NCBI GenBank assembly: GCA_963731745.1
Contig: CAVSWT010000008.1
Coordinates: 124,001-188,000, forward strand
Origin: CAVSWT01 sp963731745
Lineage (GTDB): Bacteria; Bacteroidota; Ignavibacteria; Ignavibacteriales; Ignavibacteriaceae
Length of the DNA stretch: 64,000 nt
Reading direction: 5' to 3'
This document shows, piece after piece, positions 33,993 through 41,336 of this stretch. Below the pieces are notes generated by a model. It worked only from the letters and a program-made list of their open reading frames with translations, did no database searches and was not told where the DNA came from. Both the position numbers and the translations under genes were made by a program. Position 1 is the stretch's first letter. Each line of letters starts with the position of its first letter.

Positions 33993-34733
33993 CTACACCA
34001 ACTCTGCTTCCAAAACAATCACTTTGGGAAATAAAATATTATTCTCAAGATGAACATGCTTGTGTAAATCTTCTTCAAAGTCTTTTAACTCTTGATAGGT
34101 AACTTTAAATGTATTGCATGCATCAGCGGGTGGTGTATAATTATTAGAGAGACTTCTAATTTCATATAATTCATCACCGGCAGCTTCGTGTTCTGCCATC
34201 ATCATTTTAATTGGGTTTTTTGCACTTCCGAAAAAAGGAAGTTCAGCCTTTGAACCAGTCTTTTTAGCCTTTGCTAGTTTTTTAATGTAAGGGAATAATA
34301 TTTCTTCTTCTTTCATCATGTGCATTTTTAAATCTTTATACACAGTCGAAAACTTCTGAGCAATTTCAATTACTTCAGTATGATTTTCTCCATGTACCGA
34401 AGCAACTTTTTGAGTGTGTGCGGTTAAAATCGGAATCATCTTTCTAACATAAGAATGGTGATTATTTATGATGTAATCTGTTAGAAAATCAACATCCCAT
34501 TCATCGTAATTATTTTCATCAACACCTGAATTTGTATTTAAAACATTAAGCTCTTCAACAATAGGTGAACTTTCAATTCCCTTTTCCTCGCAAGCCTGCG
34601 CTATCGGCTTGTTTCCGCGGCAGCAAAAATCTAATCCGTATTTTTCAAATACCGCTGCTGCTCTAAAATTATCTTTTACTATTTGCGATAATGTTTGATC
34701 AGTATAATTTTCGGTTAATGTTTCTTCTTTCAT
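33993..34733 (-). CDS. ric: iron-sulfur cluster repair di-iron protein (RIC/ScdA/YtfE)
   Basis: 246 aa. N-terminal ScdA_N domain with the di-cysteine motif (YGLDFCCRGNKPIAQAC) and a C-terminal hemerythrin-like four-helix bundle whose metal ligands are visible in NNHHSYVRKMIP, HGENHTEVIE, KMHMMKEEEILFPY, MMAEHEAAGDEL and HKHVHLENNILFP. It repairs Fe-S clusters after nitric-oxide or peroxide damage. Downstream of the NapH-like gene and an Rrf2 gene, which fits a nitrosative stress regulon. Confidence 0.95.
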   Translation of the reverse strand: MKEETLTENYTDQTLSQIVKDNFRAAAVFEKYGLDFCCRGNKPIAQACEEKGIESSPIVEELNVLNTNSGVDENNYDEWDVDFLTDYIINNHHSYVRKMIPILTAHTQKVASVHGENHTEVIEIAQKFSTVYKDLKMHMMKEEEILFPYIKKLAKAKKTGSKAELPFFGSAKNPIKMMMAEHEAAGDELYEIRSLSNNYTPPADACNTFKVTYQELKDFEEDLHKHVHLENNILFPKVIVLEAELV

Positions 34734-34772
34734 TTTTTCTCCTTTAGGTTTTTGTTATTAAAATCTCTACTC

Positions 34773-34851
34773 ATTGTCATTTCGACCGAAGGGAGAAATC
34801 TTTTTTCTCTACTAAAGATTTCTCAGTCGAAGACTCCTTCGAAATGACAAT
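34773..34851. repeat. REP-like inverted repeat, ATTTCGACCGAAGGGAG family
   Basis: ATTGTCATTTCGACCGAAGG then GAGAAATC on the left, and GATTTCTCAGTCGAAGACTCC then TTCGAAATGACAAT on the right. The arms form a long imperfect hairpin. A second copy lies at 37611-37686. It separates ric from the upstream polyferredoxin gene. Confidence 0.75.
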
Positions 34852-34858
34852 CCAAAAT

Positions 34859-35983
34859 TCACTGCTTCCCTTTCATTTCTTTCGCGGCCGATTCTTCATT
34901 AAATTCTTTAACTGCTGCTGTGCCGGTTGGATGTCCGTATGAATTCATCATCTTGTAATGAATTAAATAATCATGTTTGTTGATATCATTATCCCAATTG
35001 CCGGTAAGCATTGCGATGCCAGTGACAGTCATAAAAATTACAACCACTGCAATTGCAACTAACTTTTTAGAAATCTTTTTCTTCTTTGGAAGCATCGTAG
35101 TCAGATTTAAAGTATCTGCAACCGGACAAGCATCAACGCAGCTTAAACAGGTTGTACATTCATCAGATAAAACTGTCTTTACTTTATCAACTTTAATGTT
35201 GGAAGGACAAGCTTTTGCACACAAACCGCAGTCAATACAGCTAACCGGGTTTCTTTTAATTTTATTCGGACTTAAAAAGTTAAACATTCCAAGCAGCGCA
35301 CCGTAAGGACAAAGATATCTGCACCAAAATCCGCGGATGAAAATTGATAGTACAAATAATACAGATAAAATTATAATTGCTGCCCGGGAAAGATCGGCAA
35401 AGAAATAATACATTTTTACATCGGCAACAAGATTATATGGGCTGTCCAAGAATGCTCTTAACGCTATATCAGACATTAAAAAGAAAACCGAATAGAATAA
35501 AAATCCAAGCAATAAATATTTTAAGCTGCGTAGTGGATAATCCAGCCATTTGGGAAGCTTTAATTTTTTCTTAAATAATTTTTGTCCGAAGTCTCCAACT
35601 AATTCTGAAATAAATCCAACAGGGCAGAACCAGCTGCAGAAAGATTTTCCAAAAACTAACGACATCAATACAATTGCTAGAAAGATGAACATTCCGGCAG
35701 GATGCGCATGATGAACTTCTCCGGTTGTGATAAATAAATAAAAGCTCATCAATGAACTGATAGGAAGAAAGCCATCAACTCCTGGAGGACGGCTTACAAA
35801 CTGTGCAGCTCCCCCACTTTCTAAATATTGAGTAAAGAAATAAAATTGAACACCAATCCAAATGCACAGCACTGCAAATAACGATTGAATGATAAATCTT
35901 ATTTTCTGAATTGGTTTTTCAGTGTTTCTTATAATTTTTTTCTTTGTTCTTTTTGCGGCAGTTTCAATTACATCGGTATTCAT
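34859..35983 (-). CDS. NapH/CcoG-like membrane 4Fe-4S polyferredoxin
   Basis: 374 aa with about five or six TM helices. Two membrane Cys pairs of the NapH/NosR type (FCSWFCPVGF, WCRYLCPYGALLG), then a 2[4Fe-4S] ferredoxin domain (CIDCGLCAKACPSNI, CTTCLSCVDACPVAD), one more TM and a periplasmic or cytoplasmic tail. Such proteins move electrons through the membrane for nitrate, nitrous oxide or other reductases or for maturation. An inverted repeat like the one before the Rrf2 gene overlaps its start, so Rrf2 control is likely. Confidence 0.9.
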   Translation of the reverse strand: MNTDVIETAAKRTKKKIIRNTEKPIQKIRFIIQSLFAVLCIWIGVQFYFFTQYLESGGAAQFVSRPPGVDGFLPISSLMSFYLFITTGEVHHAHPAGMFIFLAIVLMSLVFGKSFCSWFCPVGFISELVGDFGQKLFKKKLKLPKWLDYPLRSLKYLLLGFLFYSVFFLMSDIALRAFLDSPYNLVADVKMYYFFADLSRAAIIILSVLFVLSIFIRGFWCRYLCPYGALLGMFNFLSPNKIKRNPVSCIDCGLCAKACPSNIKVDKVKTVLSDECTTCLSCVDACPVADTLNLTTMLPKKKKISKKLVAIAVVVIFMTVTGIAMLTGNWDNDINKHDYLIHYKMMNSYGHPTGTAAVKEFNEESAAKEMKGKQ

Positions 35984-36006
35984 AATCAGACTTATTTATC
36001 TTATTT
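35983..36006. promoter_or_regulatory. imperfect copy of the Rrf2 operator
   Basis: TAATCAGA-N8-TCTTATTT overlaps the start codon and leader of the polyferredoxin gene. The left half and the 8-base spacing are the same as in 36474-36497; the right half matches in 6 of 8 positions. Confidence 0.5.
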
Positions 36007-36031
36007 ATGGTTAAAAAAATATTTATTACAA

Positions 36032-36466
36032 TTAAAGGCTATTCAATTTATTTAAAGTTTTTTCTTTCAGTTGATCAAGAGTTTCATCATTTAACATGTT
36101 ATAAGCTTTGGTTCTTAGCTCTCCCCATTTTGAATGAAGCGGACATGGATGATCGGGCGAGCATTGAGGGAAACCAAGTACGCAGCTATTAAAAATATCC
36201 AGGCCGTCAATAGCTCCAACAATATCTATCAATCTGACTTTAGATGGATTTTTAGCTAATGCAAATCCGCCGGACTTCCCTTTTTTGGAATAAACTATTC
36301 CGCTTTCCGTTAGGCTTTGAAGAATTTTTGACACAAATTCTTTAGGAATTCCCAGCTTTTTTGCAATTTCGTCAACAGGAACAACTTCACTTCCATTATT
36401 TTTAGCTGCTAAATAAAGTACTGCTTGCAATCCGTATTCACACTTTTTAGAGAAAATTACTGTCAT
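36032..36466 (-). CDS. Rrf2 family transcriptional regulator (NsrR/IscR-like)
   Basis: 144 aa. Winged-helix DNA-binding part (VDEIAKKLGIPKEFVSKILQ, KKGKSGGFALA) and the cluster-binding cysteines Cys95, Cys102 and Cys108 in SCVLGFPQCSPDHPCPL. In the family such a motif holds a [2Fe-2S] or [4Fe-4S] cluster that senses NO or cluster supply. The neighbours (polyferredoxin, RIC) make an NsrR-like role the better guess. A perfect inverted repeat sits directly upstream. Confidence 0.92.
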   Translation of the reverse strand: MTVIFSKKCEYGLQAVLYLAAKNNGSEVVPVDEIAKKLGIPKEFVSKILQSLTESGIVYSKKGKSGGFALAKNPSKVRLIDIVGAIDGLDIFNSCVLGFPQCSPDHPCPLHSKWGELRTKAYNMLNDETLDQLKEKTLNKLNSL

Positions 36467-36473
36467 ATTATAT

Positions 36474-36497
36474 AATCAGATTAAATTGTCTGATTAA
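36474..36497. promoter_or_regulatory. perfect inverted repeat, probable Rrf2 operator
   Basis: TAATCAGA-TTAAATTG-TCTGATTA, 8 bases upstream of the Rrf2 start codon. Dyad symmetry with a short spacer and its position suggest autoregulation. A related site is at 35983-36006. Confidence 0.65.
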
Positions 36498-36593
36498 AGA
36501 TATGAAGAAAATACTTACATGTCAAATTAATTTTTATGATACATTTAAAAAAAATTCAAGAGGTAATCTAAGGATAACTTATTTTGAGATATT

Positions 36594-36709
36594 AACCCAC
36601 ACCATACCCCTCCAAGGAGGATTTTTCACTTGACTTAGCATTTTGTTTCTAAATTTACTAACTCAGGAATCTATTGTGCCCTCAAGGGTGGGAAAAGAAA
36701 GTGGGTCTA
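36594..36709. repeat. diverged intergenic copy of the CCCCTCC..GGAGG element
   Basis: AACCCACACCATACCCCTCC then AAGGAGGATTTTT is like the elements inside T9SS genes at 19021 and 20316. About 50 bases further, GTGCCCTCAAGGGTGGG and AAAGTGGGTC form a rough opposite arm. It shows that this family also lives outside genes. No gene was seen in 36467-36795 apart from this, the operator and a terminator. Confidence 0.5.
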
Positions 36710-36737
36710 ATCACTGATTGGACACTAAATTTTTTAA

Positions 36738-36777
36738 ACAAAAAAAGCCCGCCCAGAAAAAAATCCAGGGCAGGCTT
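36738..36777 (-). terminator. rho-independent terminator after the rubrerythrin gene
   Basis: On the minus strand AAGCCTGCCC pairs with GGGCGGGCTT (one G-U pair) and a run of T follows. It lies 19 bases after the stop codon. Confidence 0.88.
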
Positions 36778-36795
36778 ATAACGTACGTGAGGGGT

Positions 36796-37425
36796 CTATT
36801 GAATTGTAATAAATCTCTCTTTTGATGTCATTGAAATTCCACATCTTTCTGGAGCTTCGCCGTCATAGGTGTTGCCGCAAGTTGTGCAAACCATATACTT
36901 TGATGAAAGAGTATTCTCTTGCTTATTATTTAATTTTTCAAGCGCGCTTTCATACATAGCTTTATGTTTTTTTTCCGTTTGATATGCATAGTTAAAAGAA
37001 ATCAAAGCTAATGCTACATTGCCGTCCTGCGCCGTCTTAATAAATTCAGGATACATTGAAGCTACTTCATATGATTCACCATTTATAGCATCTTCCAAAT
37101 TTTCTTTAGTTGATTTAACCTCAAACTTTGGTTCAATTTTTCCAACTTTAACATCTAACTGCTGAAGTACAGCTCTATGATTGTTTGCGTGAACTTTTTC
37201 GGATTTTGAAGCTGCTTCAAATAATAAAGCAATTTTATTAAACCCTTCTTTTTTTGCTTTTTTAGAATAGGCTAAATACTTTGCACTTGCAGTCGTTTCA
37301 CCAGTTAATGCATCTTTTAAATTTTCTATTGTAACTAACGCCGCTTTTTTTGGAGTATTTGCAAAGCTTGTTGATCCGGCAATCATTAATGTTAACAGAA
37401 CGACGAGTAATGTGTTTATTTTCAT
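36796..37425 (-). CDS. exported rubrerythrin-like protein
   Basis: 209 aa. Unlike ordinary cytoplasmic rubrerythrins it starts with a signal peptide (MKINTLLVVLLTLMIAG, cleavage near SFA). The ferritin-like domain has di-iron ligands in GETTASAKY, SEKVHANNH, NGESYEVASMYPEF and TEKKHKAMYE. The rubredoxin-like end has CTTCG but then ERCGIS instead of the usual C-x-x-C, so the fourth iron ligand is Ser. It would reduce peroxide outside the cytoplasm or hold a changed iron site. Confidence 0.88.
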   Translation of the reverse strand: MKINTLLVVLLTLMIAGSTSFANTPKKAALVTIENLKDALTGETTASAKYLAYSKKAKKEGFNKIALLFEAASKSEKVHANNHRAVLQQLDVKVGKIEPKFEVKSTKENLEDAINGESYEVASMYPEFIKTAQDGNVALALISFNYAYQTEKKHKAMYESALEKLNNKQENTLSSKYMVCTTCGNTYDGEAPERCGISMTSKERFITIQ

Positions 37426-37463
37426 CTTAGGCTCCTTTTAATTGTTAAATAAATTTTACATAC

Positions 37464-37471
37464 CAAATTTA
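37464..37471 (-). promoter_or_regulatory. TAnnTTTG-type -10 box of the rubrerythrin gene
   Basis: TAAATTTG on the minus strand, 38 bases before the ATG, which is itself preceded by AAAGGAG. Fits the Bacteroidota -7 consensus. Confidence 0.4.
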
Positions 37472-37610
37472 TATTCAGAAGCCTAAAATGACCTTTAAAC
37501 GTTTCTTAAAAATTGATTAAAAAATTATTATTTAATACCGAATTTATTTCCAACTCTTATAAAATTAAAAAAAGCAAAGATGCTGAAATAAATTCAGCCT
37601 GCCAGAAATC

Positions 37611-37686
37611 GTCATTTCGACCAAAGGGAGAAATCTATTTTAATCTAAATTAAAGATTTCTCACTCGAGGACTCGTTCGAAATGAC
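37611..37686. repeat. REP-like inverted repeat, ATTTCGACCAAAGGGAG family
   Basis: GTCATTTCGACCAAAGGGAG then AAATCT on the left and AGATTTCTCACTCGAGGACT then CGTTCGAAATGAC on the right. Second copy of the element at 34773-34851, differing at several bases. It lies downstream of the histidine kinase gene. Confidence 0.75.
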
Positions 37687-37710
37687 ATTACATTTTAATG
37701 ATACTTATCT

Positions 37711-39102
37711 CTACACTTTTGGGAAATGAATAAAAACTGTTGTTCCCTCTCGGGGCTGGCTTTTAATATTAAGCTTAATGTTTTGAAGATCGGAGAGTTT
37801 TTTTACAATTGCTAAACCAAGTCCATTTCCCATTATCTTTGAGTTTCTTGATTCATCAGCGCGGTAAAATCTGTCAAATATTCTATTTACCTGTTCATTG
37901 GTCATTCCAATACCTTCATCTTCTATTGAACAAATAACAGAAGAATTATTATTGTCGATTCTGATTTTGACTTTCGAATTTGATTCAGAATACTTGATTG
38001 AATTGGAAATAATATTTTCAAAAATAATATCCATCATTTCCGGATCAGCTTTTACAAAAATATTATCTGCATTATTTTCAATTTGAACCGTTATGTTTTT
38101 TGATTCAATTTGATTCTGCAGCCGCAGTAATACAGGTTTTATTTTATCACCTATTTTGCATTGAACAACTTTAGGAATAATTTTTCCGCTTTCGTACCGG
38201 GCAAGCATAAGCAATTGATCTATAAGATTCGACATACGGTTTGCTTCAGTTATACAATATGAAATTTTATTTTCATATTGTTCAACCTCTCTCGGTTTTC
38301 TAATTAATACTTCCAGTGTTCCTTTAATAACTGCAAGAGGAGTTCTTAATTCATGAGATGCGTCTGCAGTAAATTGCTTTTCACGAAGCACCGCTTCTTC
38401 AAGTCTGTCTAATAAATTATTTATGGTAGAAGTCAGCTTGTATAATTCATCATGATGAGGCGGAAACTCAATGCGTTCATTAAGATTTTCTTTTGTAATT
38501 CTCTCGGCTGTTGAAATGACTTTGTTAATCGGCTGAATACTCTTGCCGGCAAAAAATCTTGTTATAAAAAACAAAACGAATAGAACAAATGGATAAGCTA
38601 TGAAGAGCACAATTTTTAAATTATCCAGAACGACTGCGGATTCTTCAAGAGGAATTGCAACAATCAAATATCCTAAAACTTTACCATGAGGATTTTGAAT
38701 AGGCATTTGAAGCTGCCTGGTTGGTTGATTTGAAAGTTCCGTATCAAAATATGATTTTGTTTTTAGATCAGAATATAATTGTAATTTTATATCCAGAAGG
38801 TTGCCGGTTTTTTTTATTACTTTTCCGGCAGAATCTGTTACTTGAACAAATGTGGGATTAACTTCAATTTGACTATGTTCTTTTTCTGTCCACTCAAAAG
38901 GATTTGCAAAAATGAAATTGTCGTTTAAAATAACAATACTATTAAACACTTCAGTCGCCTCAGCATCCAAATCACCGTCAAGATGAGAATAAACTGTTTT
39001 GTGAACAACATAATAAATAGTTAAAAAAAGAATAAGAATTAGAACAGCAGTCGCGGCTAAATAGTAAAATGAGATTCTATTTCTGATGCTTAATGTTTTC
39101 AT
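37711..39102 (-). CDS. two-component sensor histidine kinase
   Basis: 463 aa. TM1 (about 12-33), an extracytoplasmic sensor of about 130 residues, TM2 (about 163-187), HAMP, the H-box FTADASHELRTPLAVIKG, and ATPase N-box IIFENIISNSIKYSE, G1 DEGIGMT and G2 GNGLGLAIVKKL. Type IIIA kinase like CusS/QseC. It overlaps the response regulator gene by 4 bases. The signal is unknown; metal- or stress-sensing would fit relatives. Confidence 0.95.
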   Translation of the reverse strand: MKTLSIRNRISFYYLAATAVLILILFLTIYYVVHKTVYSHLDGDLDAEATEVFNSIVILNDNFIFANPFEWTEKEHSQIEVNPTFVQVTDSAGKVIKKTGNLLDIKLQLYSDLKTKSYFDTELSNQPTRQLQMPIQNPHGKVLGYLIVAIPLEESAVVLDNLKIVLFIAYPFVLFVLFFITRFFAGKSIQPINKVISTAERITKENLNERIEFPPHHDELYKLTSTINNLLDRLEEAVLREKQFTADASHELRTPLAVIKGTLEVLIRKPREVEQYENKISYCITEANRMSNLIDQLLMLARYESGKIIPKVVQCKIGDKIKPVLLRLQNQIESKNITVQIENNADNIFVKADPEMMDIIFENIISNSIKYSESNSKVKIRIDNNNSSVICSIEDEGIGMTNEQVNRIFDRFYRADESRNSKIMGNGLGLAIVKKLSDLQNIKLNIKSQPREGTTVFIHFPKV

Positions 39103-39767
39103 TCTTCTTTAATAATGTATCCCACTCCCCTAATTGTTTGAATAAAACTTTTACCAGAGCTAGAATCTAATTTCTTCCTAAGGAAGTTGATATATACATC
39201 AATAACAGAAGTGTCAGCGTCAAAATGGATATCCCAAACATGTTCAATTATTCGAGTTCTAGTACAAACTTTGTTTTTATTTCTTATCAAAAATTCCAGT
39301 AACGCGAATTCTTTTTGCGTTAGAGTTATTTCGTCAGAATTTTTAAAAACCTGGTGAGTATTAAGATCTAATTTTATATCATTAAAAGTTAAAACCGTTT
39401 GCTCTCCTTCTTTGGTTCTTAATTGAACTCTAATTCGAGCGAGCAGTTCTTCAAATTCAAAAGGCTTTTTGATATAATCATTTGCTCCCGCTTCTAAGCC
39501 AAACACAGTATCTTGGACGGTATCTCGAGCGGTTAAAAAGATAATTGGAACTAACTTATTCTGATTTCTTATCTGCCTGCAAATCTCAATTCCGCTAATT
39601 CCCGGAACCATCCAATCTAATAAAATTAAATCATACTCATTTGTTCGACCAAACTCTAAACCCATAATACCATTTTCCGCAACATCTACTGCGAAAGATT
39701 CTTCTTCTAATCCGTCTCTAATAAAATTTGCTATCCCGCTTTCATCTTCTACAACCAGAATACGCAT
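39099..39767 (-). CDS. OmpR/PhoB-type response regulator
   Basis: 222 aa. Receiver domain with phospho-acceptor Asp in YDLILLDWMVPG and Lys in GANDYIKKPFEFEELLARI, then a winged-helix domain (LTQKEFALLEFLIRNK, TSVIDVYINFLRKKLD, IQTIRGVGYII). Forms a pair with the kinase encoded downstream. The upstream DUF2231 gene ends 8 bases before it, so all three may share a transcript. Confidence 0.96.
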   Translation of the reverse strand: MRILVVEDESGIANFIRDGLEEESFAVDVAENGIMGLEFGRTNEYDLILLDWMVPGISGIEICRQIRNQNKLVPIIFLTARDTVQDTVFGLEAGANDYIKKPFEFEELLARIRVQLRTKEGEQTVLTFNDIKLDLNTHQVFKNSDEITLTQKEFALLEFLIRNKNKVCTRTRIIEHVWDIHFDADTSVIDVYINFLRKKLDSSSGKSFIQTIRGVGYIIKEE

Positions 39768-39775
39768 GACGTATT

Positions 39776-40261
39776 TTAATCCTCATCTTCTAAATTATTG
39801 TTTGAATTAAAATCCATTCCTAAATTTAATTGTACACCGGCAGCATGTTTGAAAACCAATTCGCCGCCATAATACCCTGTTCTCGCAATCGAAAGTACTC
39901 CGATAAAAAATAAGCTCAGAGCTACCCATTTGAAAACAGAAGAATGTTTTTTAAAAGCTACAAAACCAATTCGAACTACAGAAGCTATTACCATTATCCA
40001 CAAAGATAAAAGTGCTGCTGATTCATGAGTTTCTAATGCTTGTTTTAGTGCTCCCACTTCAGAAATCCCGTCGCCTGCAAGATCCCCGGAAAAGTATGCT
40101 GCAATTACTCCCAATGTTCCCAAAATTAATAAATAGAAACCTGCTTTGCTAAAAAAATCTTTTTTAACAAATACCCCAATCAAATCAAATAAAAATCCTA
40201 CAATTAATAACGCAATTGGAAAATGAACTATCATTGGATGAATGTGTGTTGTATCTATCAT
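39776..40261 (-). CDS. DUF2231 membrane protein
   Basis: 161 aa, four TM helices. The DUF2231 start THIHPMIVHFPIALLIVGFL and the mid motif AYFSGDLAGD match the family, whose His-rich start suggests heme or metal binding, but no function is established. Being first in a transcript with a two-component system, it may be a target or a helper. AAGGAGA precedes the ATG. Confidence 0.88.
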   Translation of the reverse strand: MIDTTHIHPMIVHFPIALLIVGFLFDLIGVFVKKDFFSKAGFYLLILGTLGVIAAYFSGDLAGDGISEVGALKQALETHESAALLSLWIMVIASVVRIGFVAFKKHSSVFKWVALSLFFIGVLSIARTGYYGGELVFKHAAGVQLNLGMDFNSNNNLEDED

Positions 40262-40288
40262 TTTTGTATCTCCTTAAAATGTTTAATA

Positions 40289-40296
40289 CAAAAATA
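40289..40296 (-). promoter_or_regulatory. TAnnTTTG-type -10 box of the DUF2231/two-component transcript
   Basis: TATTTTTG on the minus strand, 28 bases before the DUF2231 start codon; matches TAnnTTTG. Confidence 0.35.
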
Positions 40297-40352
40297 GATT
40301 TATATATTTAAAGCTTTCTAAACGGTTTCTTAAAATTTGCTTAAAACAAAAT

Positions 40353-41336
40353 TTAATTTAAGATTTCTGCTTCTCTTAGCTTTTCATATAGTCTATCCTG
40401 ATACAGTCTTCCAATACCGGCTCCAATTATAAATACAATTGATGAATAATAAATCCAAAATGCTACAACAATAATTAAAGCATAAGTTCCATAAATTTTT
40501 CCGAACGCTGAATAATTGTAAAGATAAAAACCAAATAACTGTTTAGCAGTTTCCCATAATATTGCAGCCCAAAGCGCACTTATTAAAGTTGCCTTCTTTT
40601 TTAATTTTTTTATGGGAACAAAATAATATAGAATGGTAAATACGATAAAAATTATGCTGACTGAAATCAAAGAAAATATTAGATGCTGAAACACTCCTGA
40701 TTCAAAAAATTTAAGCACATCAAATCTAGAGGCATACTGTCTTAAAACTTCAAGCACAGGCATTAAAATAGTTGTTATGAAAAAAATTAAAATTACCATA
40801 AGCACCAAAGCAAAATCTTTTAATTTTCCTAATAATACATTTACATCCGCAGCAGTGCCGTAAATTCGATTTAAGATTGTGCGCATACTGCTGAATAGTC
40901 CGCTGGCAGCAATCAGCAAGCCGAAACCTCCGATTAAGCCGGCTATGTTTCTGTATTCAATTACCTCGTTTATCCTTGTGAAAATTATTTTTTTGACAAA
41001 CTCCGAATATTTGTAATAAGGAATGATTGTATCAATTAATAGATTTATTTGATACTGCATATTTGTAGAATCAAGAACATTTCCAAGTACGGCAAATATT
41101 ATAAGTACAAATGGAATTATGCATACGAAAAGAGAAAATGCTAATCCGCCGCCAAGAAGGAATACATGATTATCATCTATTAATCGAATTAATCCGCCAA
41201 AATAATGTTTAATGAAAGCTTTGATTTTTGCAAAGGCAGGGATTGTGTGAAGATAGAATCTAACTTTTCTGAAACTTAAATATAAAGCCGAATTTTTAAA
41301 TTGATTTTTAATTTTATTGATACGAGCATTAATCAT
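40353..41336 (-). CDS. YihY/BrkB family inner-membrane protein
   Basis: 327 aa, about six TM helices. Family marks: LGGGLAFSLFVCIIPFVLII, LIGGFGLLIAASGLFSSMRTILNRIYG, ALWAAILWETAKQLFGFYLYN and YGTYALIIVVAFWIYYSSIV. Members were once called RNase BN; the role is unclear, perhaps transport. It starts 8 bases inside the end of purL. Confidence 0.92.
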   Translation of the reverse strand: MINARINKIKNQFKNSALYLSFRKVRFYLHTIPAFAKIKAFIKHYFGGLIRLIDDNHVFLLGGGLAFSLFVCIIPFVLIIFAVLGNVLDSTNMQYQINLLIDTIIPYYKYSEFVKKIIFTRINEVIEYRNIAGLIGGFGLLIAASGLFSSMRTILNRIYGTAADVNVLLGKLKDFALVLMVILIFFITTILMPVLEVLRQYASRFDVLKFFESGVFQHLIFSLISVSIIFIVFTILYYFVPIKKLKKKATLISALWAAILWETAKQLFGFYLYNYSAFGKIYGTYALIIVVAFWIYYSSIVFIIGAGIGRLYQDRLYEKLREAEILN

